A program made the translations under genes and the position numbers. Below the pieces are notes generated by a model. That model made no database searches. It was not told where the DNA came from and was given only the letters and a program-made list of their open reading frames with translations. 64,000 nt of DNA from positions 62,001 through 126,000 of the forward strand of contig CAWDHW010000004.1 of assembly GCA_963802205.1 (NCBI GenBank). The letters are read 5' to 3'. This DNA is from DYRB01 sp963802205 (GTDB taxonomy: Bacteria > Pseudomonadota > Gammaproteobacteria > Chromatiales > Chromatiaceae). This document shows, piece after piece, positions 1 to 8,685 of the stretch (within the stretch, counting starts at the first letter, position 1; each line of letters begins with the position of its first letter).

Positions 1-10
1 AGGGTCGCCT

Positions 11-481
11 ATGTTGATCGGACAAGGGATCGACGCCCACCGGTTCGCCCCAGGCCGGCCCCTGGTCCTGGGCGGGGTCCGGGTCGAGCACAATGAAGGT
101 CTCGCCGCCCACTCCGACGGCGACGTGGTCATCCACGCCCTGTGCGACGCCCTGCTCGGCGCCGCGGGGCTGGGGGACATAGGTCGCCATTTCCCCGACA
201 CCGATGAAGCCTTTAGCGGGATCGACAGCCGCATCCTCCTGCGTCGAGTCATGGAGTCCCTGACCGGCCTGGGGCTCTTCGTGCACAACGCGGACATCAC
301 CGTCGTCGCCCAGCGCCCGCGGCTGGCCCCCTATGTGGCGGACATGAACCGCACCCTGGCCGCGGACTTGGAGTGCCCGGCGGAGCGGGTCAACGTCAAG
401 GCGACCACCACCGAGCGCATGGGCTTCACCGGGCGCGGCGAGGGGATCGCGGCCTTCGCCGTGGTCCTGTTGCGCGAATGA
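11..481 (+). CDS. ispF: 2-C-methyl-D-erythritol 2,4-cyclodiphosphate synthase
   Basis: Cytosolic MEP-pathway enzyme that cyclizes CDP-ME 2-phosphate to 2-C-methyl-D-erythritol 2,4-cyclodiphosphate with release of CMP, feeding isoprenoid synthesis (quinones, and carotenoids in a phototroph). The 156-aa product has the normal family length. The metal-binding D8-x-H10 pair, the HSDGD motif starting at H34, and H42 are visible, as is the C-terminal TTTERMGFTGRGEG segment. The ATG is preceded by AGGG at bases 1-4. The stop overlaps the truD start (ATGA), so the two are translationally coupled. ispD is often found upstream of ispF but would lie outside the window. Confidence 0.97.
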   Translation: MLIGQGIDAHRFAPGRPLVLGGVRVEHNEGLAAHSDGDVVIHALCDALLGAAGLGDIGRHFPDTDEAFSGIDSRILLRRVMESLTGLGLFVHNADITVVAQRPRLAPYVADMNRTLAADLECPAERVNVKATTTERMGFTGRGEGIAAFAVVLLRE

Positions 482-1554
482 ATCGCGCACCCACCCAAGA
501 CACCCCGGCCTGGATCGGCTGTGCCGCCCTGCCGCGGGCCCACGGCGGCCCGGCGGGACGGGCGCGGCTGCGTCAGGAATTAGAAGACTTCCAGGTCGAG
601 GAGGACTTGGGCTTCGCCCCGGACGGGGAAGGCGAGCACCAACTCCTGTGGGTACGCAAGCGCGGGGCCAATACCGAATGGGTGGGGCGCCAGCTTGCCG
701 CCTTCGCCGGTTTGCCCCAGCAGGCGGTGAGCTGGGCCGGGCTCAAGGACCGCCATGCCGTCACTACCCAATGGTTTTGCGTCCACACCGGTGTCAAGGG
801 TGGCCCAGACTGGTCGGCCCTGGTTTCTGACGAGTTCGTCGTCCTGGAGGCCCACCACCACCGCCGCAAGCTTCGCCCAGGATACCTTGCCGGCAACCGC
901 TTCCGCATTCGCCTGCGCGGCTTCGATGGGGACCGTACCACTTTGGCGCAGCGCCTGGACAAGGTCGCCGAACGGGGCGTCCCCAACTATTTCGGCGAAC
1001 AGCGCTTCGGCCGTGGCGAGGGCAATCTCCATCGCGCCCAGGCCCTCTTCGCCGGGGAGATGCGCCACGCTCCCCGCCATCAACGCGGGCTCTGGCTCTC
1101 CGCCGCCCGCTCCCAGCTCTTCAATCAGGTCCTGGCCCTGCGGGTCGAGCGCGGCGATTGGAATCGCCCCCTGGCCGGGGACTGTCTGCAACTGGCCGGC
1201 TCCAACTCCTTTTTCCTGGCAGAGGCCCCGGATGAGACCCTGATCGCCCGAGTCCAGGCCGGCGAGCTTCACCCCAGCGGGCCCCTCTGGGGTCGTGGTA
1301 CCCCGGCGTCCCGCGGCGAGGCGGCCGAGATCGAGGCCGCCGCCCTGGCGGGCTTCGACCCCTGGCGCCAGGGCCTGGCGGCGGCCGGCATGGACCAGGA
1401 GCGCCGCCCGTTGCGCCTGATCCCGGCGGACTGGTCTTGGACCTGGGTCGATGACGCAGACCTGGAGCTTGCCTTCCGCCTCCCCGCCGGTGCCTTCGCC
1501 ACGGCGGTCCTGCGGGAGTTGGTGGACTGGGACCTCGTCGGCGCAGAGGAATAG
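478..1554 (+). CDS. truD: tRNA pseudouridine(13) synthase
   Basis: Isomerizes U13 of certain tRNAs (tRNA-Glu in E. coli) to pseudouridine. The 358-aa product carries the TruD signature GLKDRHAVTTQW with the predicted catalytic aspartate at about D91, and later the NYFGEQRFGR motif typical of the family. The frame is open further upstream (to 373), but that stretch lies inside ispF and encodes an Arg/Gly-rich shadow. The ATG at 478 overlaps the ispF stop by 4 bp and begins the conserved protein. ispF-truD adjacency is common in gammaproteobacteria (ispD-ispF-truD-surE), but here the next gene is unrelated. Confidence 0.95.
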   Translation: MNRAPTQDTPAWIGCAALPRAHGGPAGRARLRQELEDFQVEEDLGFAPDGEGEHQLLWVRKRGANTEWVGRQLAAFAGLPQQAVSWAGLKDRHAVTTQWFCVHTGVKGGPDWSALVSDEFVVLEAHHHRRKLRPGYLAGNRFRIRLRGFDGDRTTLAQRLDKVAERGVPNYFGEQRFGRGEGNLHRAQALFAGEMRHAPRHQRGLWLSAARSQLFNQVLALRVERGDWNRPLAGDCLQLAGSNSFFLAEAPDETLIARVQAGELHPSGPLWGRGTPASRGEAAEIEAAALAGFDPWRQGLAAAGMDQERRPLRLIPADWSWTWVDDADLELAFRLPAGAFATAVLRELVDWDLVGAEE

Positions 1555-1637
1555 TGGCGCCGGGATTGGCGCCGCCTTGCCCCTAACCCCACCGGGCGTG
1601 TCTAATTCGAGGCTGTGTAGCGCAACGAGGGCCATCC

Positions 1638-4301
1638 ATGTCTCAGCACACCCTGGCCCCCCCGGGCGACCTGTCCCCAACGCTGGTGGACGACTATCAG
1701 CCCTTCCCTGGGTCCTACGACGAGATGCGCTCGGCGGCCGGGAAGGTCCGTCCCCATTGGCAGCACCTGCTGGATGCCCTGCGCACCCTGGGCCCTGCGG
1801 TCCTGGAGGAACGCCGTCGCGAGGCGCGCCGCCTGATTCGCGACAACGGTGTCACCTATAACCTTCACGGCGACCCCCAGGGGATGTCCCGCCCCTGGGA
1901 CCTCGACCTGTTACCGGTCTTGATCCGCAGCGACGAGTGGGCCGCCCTGGAGCGCGGCCTGATGCAGCGGGCGGAGTTGCTCAATCTGGTGCTGCTGGAC
2001 CTCTATGGCCCAAGGGAGTCCATTCGCAAGGGGTTGCTGCCGGAGGCGATGATAGACGCCTTCCCCGGCTACCTGCTGCCCTGTCACGGTATCCGCGTGG
2101 CTGCGGACCGTCCCCTGGTCCACTATGCCGCCGATGTTACCCGCACCCCGGACGGGGCATGGCGGGTGGTCGGCGACCGTACTCAGAGCCCGTCCGGCGG
2201 CGGCTATGCCCTGGAGAATCGGGTGGTCCTGTCTCGGGTCCTGCCGAGCCTGTTCCGCGACTCCCACGTTCACCGCTTGGCTGGCTTCTACCGCACCATG
2301 CGCCGGACCCTGACCCGGCTCGCCCCCGAGCACGAGGGGCATGCCCGGGTCGCGGTGTTGACCCCAGGCCCGCGCAATGCCGCCCACTTCGAGCACGCCT
2401 ACCTGGCGACCTACCTGGGCTATACGCTGGTCCAAGGGGGCGACCTCTCGGTCCGCGACGGAGCCCTGTGGTTGCGCACCCTGGGCCGGCTGGAGCGCAT
2501 CGACGCCCTGCTGCGGCGGGTGGACGACGCCGCGTGCGATCCCCTGGAGCTGGACGAGGACTCCCACCTCGGTGTGCCTGGGCTCCTGCAGGCGGTACGC
2601 GCCGGCAACCTCAGTGTGGCCAATGCCCTTGGCAGCGGGGTTCTGGAGCACCCCGGGCTCATGGCCTATCTGCCGGCCCTGGCCCGCGAGCTGATGGGCG
2701 AGGAACTCCATCTCACGGACATCCAGACCTGGTGGTGCGGGGCCCCCGGGGCCCTGGAGCGCGTCCTGGCGGACCTCGATGCCCTGGTCATCAAACCCGC
2801 CGTGGGGCCGTCCAACGGTCGGGTCCTGTACCCGGGGGAGATGGAGCCGGCAGAGCGCGAGGCCCTGCGCCAGCAGATGTGCGCCGACCCTGAGCGCTTC
2901 GTCGCCCAGGAGCGGGTGGTTCCGTCCACGGCCCCTGCCCTGATCGCCGGGCGCATCGAGCCGCGCCCGACCATCCTGCGCAGCTTCCTGGTGGCGGAGG
3001 ACGACGGCTACGCCGTCATGCCCGGGGGCCTTAGCCGGGTGATCCGACCGCGGGAGACGGCGGCGGGGGCCGGTCCTCTGGGGGGCCTGGCCAAGGATAC
3101 CTGGGTGCTGGCCTCGGAGCCGGAACTGCGCGAGACCCTGCTGTTGGCGGCCGACCAGCAGGTCCCGGCGGTGGTGCAGGAGAGCGAAGTCTCCAGCCGG
3201 GTGGCGGACAACCTGTTCTGGATCGGGCGCTACGCCGAGCGGGCGGAAGGCCTGGTCCGCCTGCTGCGCATCACCATCTTCAAGCTTGCCGAGCGCCCGA
3301 CCCTGGGCCCGATGTTGGGTGCCGCCCCGGGCGCGGAAGAGGACAAGGGCCCCGCCAACCTGCGCTCGCTGCTCGAGGCCGTGACCCGCCAGAGCCTGAG
3401 CTTCCCCGGCTTTATCGGCGACGGGGCACAGGCCCGCCTGGCGGACCCTACCCCGGAGATGCTCTCGCTGATCGCCGACCCGACTCGCATCGGTGGTCTG
3501 CCCCAGACCCTGCTGGCCCTGGGTCAGGCCGCCTGGTCGGTGCGCGATCGCCTCTCGGTGGACACCTGGCGGGTGGTCAACGACGTCGAACTGCGCATGC
3601 GCGAGCTCTCCCGCCACCCGCCCCAGGAGCTGGCCGGTGCCCTGGACGTCCTCGACCCCCTGGTCACCGCCCTGGTCGCTTTCTCCGGCCTGACCCAGGA
3701 GAACATGACCCACAACGAGGGCTGGCAATTTCTGGAGACTGGCCGTCGCCTTGAACGCGGGGTCAACCTTGCCAACCTGCTGCGCTCCACCCTGGTCCCG
3801 GTGGGGCCTGCAGCGGAGGAGATCCTGTTGGTGGAGGCGGTACTTGGGGTGACCGACAGCACCATCACCTACCGGCGGCGCTACCAGGCCGGTACCCGCA
3901 TCGGGGCCTTGTTGGATCTGGTCTTCCAGGACGAGGGCAACCCGCGCGCCCTGGCCTACCAGCTGGTCCAGCTCGAACGCCTGGTGGACAACATGCCCCG
4001 TGGCGATCTGGTCACCGGTCGCACAGCCGCCCAGCGTCTGGTCCTCAAGGGCCTTACCGCTGTGCGCCTGGCGGAGATCGACCGCCTGGTGCGGGTGGAA
4101 GGGGCCGGCCGGACTCAACGTCGCGCCGCCCTGGATACGGCCCTGACTGAGCTACAGGATGGCATGGCGGCCCTGTCCGATGCCCTGAGCGCCCAGTACT
4201 TCCATCACGAGGAACAGCCCCACAGCCTGCTCAGTCGCGGCCCGGTGGGGGAGGGTGAGGACCCGGATCAGACTCGGCACCCGCCCGGGGCCGCGGCATG
4301 A
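1638..4301 (+). CDS. circularly permuted ATP-grasp type 2 protein fused to alpha-E domain
   Basis: An 887-aa protein. The first ~480 residues match the circularly permuted type-2 ATP-grasp family (COG2308/DUF404-DUF407), with features such as NGVTYN near the N-terminus and KPAVGPSNGRVLYPG-like and RPTILRSFLV stretches. The last ~360 residues are an alpha-E domain (COG2307/DUF403) beginning about VADNLFWIGRYAERAE. In many genomes these are two separate genes; here they are one polypeptide. The downstream transglutaminase-like gene overlaps by 4 bp (ATGA), the usual partner. The family is predicted to form peptide or amide bonds, but substrate and product are not known. Fusion and operon are directly visible; function is inferred from the family. 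Confidence 0.9.
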   Translation: MSQHTLAPPGDLSPTLVDDYQPFPGSYDEMRSAAGKVRPHWQHLLDALRTLGPAVLEERRREARRLIRDNGVTYNLHGDPQGMSRPWDLDLLPVLIRSDEWAALERGLMQRAELLNLVLLDLYGPRESIRKGLLPEAMIDAFPGYLLPCHGIRVAADRPLVHYAADVTRTPDGAWRVVGDRTQSPSGGGYALENRVVLSRVLPSLFRDSHVHRLAGFYRTMRRTLTRLAPEHEGHARVAVLTPGPRNAAHFEHAYLATYLGYTLVQGGDLSVRDGALWLRTLGRLERIDALLRRVDDAACDPLELDEDSHLGVPGLLQAVRAGNLSVANALGSGVLEHPGLMAYLPALARELMGEELHLTDIQTWWCGAPGALERVLADLDALVIKPAVGPSNGRVLYPGEMEPAEREALRQQMCADPERFVAQERVVPSTAPALIAGRIEPRPTILRSFLVAEDDGYAVMPGGLSRVIRPRETAAGAGPLGGLAKDTWVLASEPELRETLLLAADQQVPAVVQESEVSSRVADNLFWIGRYAERAEGLVRLLRITIFKLAERPTLGPMLGAAPGAEEDKGPANLRSLLEAVTRQSLSFPGFIGDGAQARLADPTPEMLSLIADPTRIGGLPQTLLALGQAAWSVRDRLSVDTWRVVNDVELRMRELSRHPPQELAGALDVLDPLVTALVAFSGLTQENMTHNEGWQFLETGRRLERGVNLANLLRSTLVPVGPAAEEILLVEAVLGVTDSTITYRRRYQAGTRIGALLDLVFQDEGNPRALAYQLVQLERLVDNMPRGDLVTGRTAAQRLVLKGLTAVRLAEIDRLVRVEGAGRTQRRAALDTALTELQDGMAALSDALSAQYFHHEEQPHSLLSRGPVGEGEDPDQTRHPPGAAA

Positions 4302-5209
4302 GGTTTCGCATCTGTCACGTAACCCGCTACCGCTACCCGGACCCGGTATCGCTGTGCCACAGCATCGCCCACCTAAAGCCTCGCGACGGCGCCCACCAGA
4401 AGTGCCTGTCGGCGCAGGTGCGGGTGGACCCCTGGCCTGCGGTCTCCCGCGATTACCTGGATTTCTTCGGCAATCGGGTAACCTACTTTTCCATCCAGCA
4501 GTCACACGCGGCACTGGAGGTTACAGCTCAGAGCGAGGTTGAGGTTGCGCCCCAGTCCCTGCCCGCCGCGGAGGCCACCCTGCCATGGGAACTGGCCCTG
4601 GAGCGGCTTCGGGTGCGGCCCCGGGGCGGGCGCGGCGAGGCGACCGCGGCGCGGATTTTTACCCTGCCATCACCCATGATTCCGCACAATGCGCAGGCCA
4701 CGGACTACGCCCGCGCCTCCTTCTCCCCGGGCCGACCGATGCTGGACGCGGTCACGGACCTCATGACGCGCATCTTCCAGGACTTCGAGTACGACCCCCA
4801 CTTCTCCAACGTCGCCACACCCCTGTCGGAGGTCCTGGAGCATCGCCGAGGGGTCTGTCAGGACTTCGCGCACCTCGGGCTCGCCTGCATGCGGGGTTTG
4901 GGGTTCCCGGCGCGCTACGTCAGCGGTTACCTGGAGACGTTACCGCCGCCCGGGCAGGTCAAGCTCCAGGGGAGCGATGCCTCCCACGCCTGGTTTGCCG
5001 TCTTCATCCCGGACCTGGGCTGGGTCGATTTCGATCCTACCAACGACCAGATCCCCGGCGAGCAGCACATCACCACGGCCATCGGGCGCGACTACCAGGA
5101 TGTCACCCCGCTGCGGGGGGTCTTCTACGGGGGTGGGGCCCACGACCTGCGCATTGCGGTGGATGTGAACCGCATTGAAGGCAGCGCTGGGGCTGGGGCG
5201 AGCCGGTAA
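4298..5209 (+). CDS. transglutaminase-like family protein
   Basis: A 303-aa protein with an N-terminal bacterial transglutaminase-like beta domain (MRFRICHVTRYRYPDPV start, typical of COG1305) followed by the papain-fold core. The catalytic triad is recognizable: Cys187 in RGVCQDFAH, His230 in SHAWFAVF, and an Asp in WVDFDPTND. Family members are usually proteases or amidases rather than true cross-linking enzymes. The start overlaps the stop of the ATP-grasp/alpha-E gene, indicating one operon and probable joint action on a peptide or amide substrate. No signal peptide is evident, so it is probably cytosolic. Confidence 0.9.
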   Translation: MRFRICHVTRYRYPDPVSLCHSIAHLKPRDGAHQKCLSAQVRVDPWPAVSRDYLDFFGNRVTYFSIQQSHAALEVTAQSEVEVAPQSLPAAEATLPWELALERLRVRPRGGRGEATAARIFTLPSPMIPHNAQATDYARASFSPGRPMLDAVTDLMTRIFQDFEYDPHFSNVATPLSEVLEHRRGVCQDFAHLGLACMRGLGFPARYVSGYLETLPPPGQVKLQGSDASHAWFAVFIPDLGWVDFDPTNDQIPGEQHITTAIGRDYQDVTPLRGVFYGGGAHDLRIAVDVNRIEGSAGAGASR

Positions 5210-5402
5210 GGTAATGTCGTCGGTTGACCTATTGGGCCATCCTGCTACAAGCCTCTTTCCGTGACCAGACGCAGATACCGGTAATCCGCTGTTTGTACTT
5301 GCGCCCTTGGCGCCTTTGCGCGAGGAGCGGCTGGATCGGGCATGGAGAATTCGGGACGGGCCGAGTGCATTGTCCGTTTCGGGATTGCCCGATAGCGAGC
5401 GC
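5210..5402. other. intergenic gap between convergent genes
   Basis: About 190 bases between the transglutaminase stop and the terminator of the minus-strand cytochrome gene. I see no convincing coding sequence or RNA here. Confidence 0.5.
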
Positions 5403-5432
5403 AAAAAAGGGCGCTGCCTCGCGGCAGCGCCC
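5403..5432 (-). terminator. Rho-independent terminator of the multiheme cytochrome gene
   Basis: A 10-bp perfect GC stem (5409-5418 pairing with 5423-5432) with a TCGC loop is bordered by six A on the plus strand. On the minus strand this reads stem-loop then T6, just downstream of the cytochrome stop at 5462. Confidence 0.85.
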
Positions 5433-5461
5433 TCGCGTCTAAGCCAGACCGTCGCCCGGTT

Positions 5462-6769
5462 CTAGGGTGCGATCTCCCGCTCGGCCACTGCCATCAGCAC
5501 GGGTGTGCGGACGTCCTCCGGCAACTGACTGAACTGCTTGGCGAGACCGGGCCAGAGCAGCCCGTAGTACAACTCGCCGCGGACCAGGACCACGCCCTTG
5601 GCGTCGATGTCGTAGGTCAGGGTACGGTCCTCGTGGGGCTTGAGGCGGCTGTCCGGGCCGGCCTTGGTCGCCACCGGGGGTGGGGCCGGTTTGCCGGCGT
5701 CGTCGGCCATGCCGTAGGTGAAGTAGGCCTGGGGATCGGATTCCGCCGGGTGTCCCTTGGCATTCTCCCAAACCGCCTCGCCCTTATCGTTGTACGCGGT
5801 CAACTTGACGAACATGGTGCGGAACGGGGCCCCGGTTGGCAGGGAGTGGGGCTGTAGGTTCTTGACCCGCACGCTGGCGCGCAGTTTGCCGTCTGCCTTC
5901 TGTGTGGTGACGTCGAACAGCGCGGCGCGCTGCAGGACCGCCTTGTTGTGTCCACCGCCCATGGCGTGGTCGCTCATGCCGTTGGCGAGCGGCATGTGGC
6001 AGGACAGACAGGAGACATTGCTGCCGCTGTCTAAGTACTCGTTGCCGGTCTGACACAGGGGGACGCCATGTGGGTTGTCGCGCTGGTCGTGGCAACCCAT
6101 GCAGGCGTCGGAGGACCGCATGAGGGAGGGGTTGGACTCCATCGGCAGGGCCTGGACTTGCTTGCCTTCGAACTCCACGGCCTCACCCAGGTGGGGGTTT
6201 GGCTTCTTAGAATCCCCGGCACCAGTGGCACCGGCCCCACCGAAGGGGTCAGACCCAGCCGTCAGCTTGGCGAGCCCGCGGGGGAAGCCCGCGGGACCCT
6301 GGAGGGTGGCGGCGACCTCATAGGCCTTGAGCCCAAGCTGCTGCTTGCCCTCGGCGTCCTTGATCCCCTTGTAGGACTTGAGGGTATGGCAGGCGACGCA
6401 GTTGACGCCCTCGCTGTAGGCAGGTTTGGCGTCGAGTTTGGTGGTCTTGTCGATGGCCGCGTTGGGTGCGTGGCAGGCCAGGCACACCGGGTACTTGCCG
6501 GACTTCTTGTGTAGCACACCCTCCTCCGTGGGCGAGCCGGCCTCCTGCTGATAGAAGGCCCCGTGGAGCGGGTCCGTGAGGGCCGTGCTCTGGGAATGCA
6601 TGGACTCCTTCCACTGCTTGTAGATCTCCTGGTGGCAGGTCTTGCAGACCTCCGCCGACACATGGTGGATGTTGGCCGTGTCTTCCGCCATGACGCTGCC
6701 CCCGGTCAGGGCCAAGAGCCCTGCGGCGGCGGACAGCAATACGCTGGCTAACGAATGTGTGGGTCTCAC
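5462..6769 (-). CDS. periplasmic pentaheme c-type cytochrome, cytochrome c554-like
   Basis: A 435-aa exported electron carrier. A signal peptide ends near AMAED-like residues 26-30, followed by five CXXCH heme sites: CKTCH (42-46), CLACH (96-100), CVACH (124-128), CMGCH (223-227) and CLSCH (254-258). The C-terminal ~160 residues have no heme and look like a beta-rich domain. The start is GTG at 6769, backed by a strong AGGAGG about 9 bases upstream. It lies downstream of potFGHI on the same strand, 139 bp away, and ends at a strong terminator. It resembles multiheme cytochromes of the c554 type; the redox partner is unknown. A role in sulfur or nitrogen redox chemistry is possible but not shown by context. 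Confidence 0.88.
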   Translation of the reverse strand: MRPTHSLASVLLSAAAGLLALTGGSVMAEDTANIHHVSAEVCKTCHQEIYKQWKESMHSQSTALTDPLHGAFYQQEAGSPTEEGVLHKKSGKYPVCLACHAPNAAIDKTTKLDAKPAYSEGVNCVACHTLKSYKGIKDAEGKQQLGLKAYEVAATLQGPAGFPRGLAKLTAGSDPFGGAGATGAGDSKKPNPHLGEAVEFEGKQVQALPMESNPSLMRSSDACMGCHDQRDNPHGVPLCQTGNEYLDSGSNVSCLSCHMPLANGMSDHAMGGGHNKAVLQRAALFDVTTQKADGKLRASVRVKNLQPHSLPTGAPFRTMFVKLTAYNDKGEAVWENAKGHPAESDPQAYFTYGMADDAGKPAPPPVATKAGPDSRLKPHEDRTLTYDIDAKGVVLVRGELYYGLLWPGLAKQFSQLPEDVRTPVLMAVAEREIAP

Positions 6770-6908
6770 GCTCGTGCTCCTCCTAAGGATGGTTTGTTGT
6801 GGGCAAGTTATTGTCGAGCGAGGCGGCTTGTATCAGAAATGCCCTGGGTCAACAACTCGGGCGTTGGTTCGCGCTTTCGTATTGCAGTATTTATTGAAAT
6901 ACCGAACC

Positions 6909-7718
6909 TTAATGACCCTCCGCCCCAGCACGCTCCCGCATGGCGAGCCCGGCGATGATCACCGCGACGCTGACGAAGACGACGATCAGGGTCGCCAGGG
7001 CGTTGATCTGGGGTGAGACCCCCATACGCACACTGGAGTAGACCACCATGGGCAATGTGGTGGACCCGGGCCCGGCAACGAAGCTCGCCACCACCAGGTC
7101 GTCCAGGGACAGGGTGAAGGCCAGCAACCAACCCGACAGCAGGGCCGGGGCCAGTAGGGGCAATGTGATGCGCAGATAGACCTTGAGCGGGCGGGCGCCC
7201 AGGTCCATGGCCGCCTCCTCCAGAGAGCGGTCCATCTGCCCCAGCCGGGACTTAACCACCACCGCCACGTAGGCCATGCTGAAGGTGACGTGGGCGATGG
7301 TGATGGTGGTGAAGCCGCGTCCGTCCGGCCAGCCGACCCACTGCTCCATGGCCACGAAGAGCAGCAGCAGGGACAGGCCGACGATGACCTCGGGCATGAC
7401 CAGCGGTGCGGTCAGCAGCATCTCGAAGCCGGCCCGGCCCTTGAAACGCCCGCGTCGCACGACAGCATTGGCCGCCAGGGCGCCGAGGATCACGGCGATG
7501 GTGGCGTTGGTGGCGGCGATGCGCACACTCAGCCAGGCGGCGTCCAGCAGGTGTTGGTTCTCCAGCAGGGCCGCATACCACTTGGTGGAGAACCCGGACC
7601 AGACCGTGACCAGACGCGATTCGTTGAAGGAATAGACGATCAACAGAAGCACTGGCACATACAAAAAGGCGTAGCCGAAGATCAGGGCGCTATACAGGGG
7701 CCAGCGGCGGTGGGCCAT
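6909..7718 (-). CDS. potI: polyamine ABC transporter, inner-membrane permease PotI/PotC type
   Basis: A 269-aa permease with about six hydrophobic helices and the ABC permease EAA loop (EEAAMDLGARPLKVYLRITLP), which docks on the ATPase. With PotH it forms the channel for putrescine or spermidine uptake. Last gene of a four-gene minus-strand operon potF-potG-potH-potI; it starts 5 bp after the potH stop. Assignment to PotI rather than PotC rests on gene order F-G-H-I. Confidence 0.92.
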   Translation of the reverse strand: MAHRRWPLYSALIFGYAFLYVPVLLLIVYSFNESRLVTVWSGFSTKWYAALLENQHLLDAAWLSVRIAATNATIAVILGALAANAVVRRGRFKGRAGFEMLLTAPLVMPEVIVGLSLLLLFVAMEQWVGWPDGRGFTTITIAHVTFSMAYVAVVVKSRLGQMDRSLEEAAMDLGARPLKVYLRITLPLLAPALLSGWLLAFTLSLDDLVVASFVAGPGSTTLPMVVYSSVRMGVSPQINALATLIVVFVSVAVIIAGLAMRERAGAEGH

Positions 7719-7722
7719 GGTG

Positions 7723-8676
7723 TCACTCCTCCTCGATGCGCTGCTGCCAGCGCTGCATCAGGACAAAGGGGATGACCAGGACGAAGAGCAACAGGATGGC
7801 CAGGGCCGAGGCCAGGGGCCAATCCTTGTTGCTGAAGAATTCGGTCCAGAGCATGCGTCCCACCATCAAATTGTCTGGGCCGCCGAGCAGGTCCGGGATG
7901 ACGAACTCCCCAACCACCGGAATGAACACCAACATGCTTCCGGCCAGGATCCCCGGCAGGGAGAGGGGCAGGGTGATGCGCAGAAAGGCTCGTCCAGCGC
8001 GGCAACCCAGGTCCGCCGCGGCCTCCAGGAGCGTGAGGTCCATGCGCGAGAGGTTGGCGTAGAGTGGCAGGATCATGAAGGGGAGGTAGGAGTAGACCAC
8101 CCCGATGTAGACCGCCGTCTGGGTGTGGAGGATCTCCAGAGGGGTGTCGATGAGCCCCAGCCAGATCAGAAAGTTGTTCAGCAGGCCCTCGGGCTTGAGG
8201 ATACCGATCCAGGCGTAAACCCGGATCAGGAAGGATGTCCAGAAGGGCAGGATGATGAGCATCAGCAGGACCACCCGGCGCTCCTCGGGAGCCGTGGCAA
8301 TGGCGTAGGCCATGGGGTAGCCCAACAGCAGGCACAGGACGGTGCAGACGAAGGCGACCCAAAGGGAGTTGAGGAAGGCGGCCAGGAAGAGGTCGTCCCG
8401 CCACACCAGGACATAGTTCTGGAGGTTGAGCCGGATTTGAAGCACCCCGTCTTCCGCCCATTGCAGCAATGACGTATAGGGCGGCTGGGCCAGGGCCGGC
8501 TCCGCCACGCTGATTTGCAGCACGATGAGGAAGGGCAGCAGGAAGAACAGCACCAGCCACAGGGCGGGGATGGCGATGTCCGGGTAAGGCAGATGCCGAC
8601 GCAGGCGCTCGGACCAGGGTCTTGTCTGGGGATCTCCGTTGCCGTTGGCGGTCTGACGCAGGACCGGTGCGTTCAT
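7723..8676 (-). CDS. potH: polyamine ABC transporter, inner-membrane permease PotH/PotB type
   Basis: A 317-aa permease with an N-terminal cytoplasmic tail, six predicted transmembrane helices and the EAA loop LEAAADLGCRAGRAFLRITLP. Partner of the next permease in a polyamine importer of the PotFGHI class. Begins 9 bp after the potG stop in the same operon. A longer in-phase-looking frame upstream on another register is a shadow. Confidence 0.92.
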   Translation of the reverse strand: MNAPVLRQTANGNGDPQTRPWSERLRRHLPYPDIAIPALWLVLFFLLPFLIVLQISVAEPALAQPPYTSLLQWAEDGVLQIRLNLQNYVLVWRDDLFLAAFLNSLWVAFVCTVLCLLLGYPMAYAIATAPEERRVVLLMLIILPFWTSFLIRVYAWIGILKPEGLLNNFLIWLGLIDTPLEILHTQTAVYIGVVYSYLPFMILPLYANLSRMDLTLLEAAADLGCRAGRAFLRITLPLSLPGILAGSMLVFIPVVGEFVIPDLLGGPDNLMVGRMLWTEFFSNKDWPLASALAILLLFVLVIPFVLMQRWQQRIEEE

Positions 8677-8685
8677 GGTGCGCCC

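Noticed and set aside
1911..4118. 735-codon minus-strand open frame opposite the ATP-grasp/alpha-E gene
   Set aside because: Gln/His/Gly-rich composition and no start signal or family motifs; a GC-rich antisense shadow of a clearly real gene.
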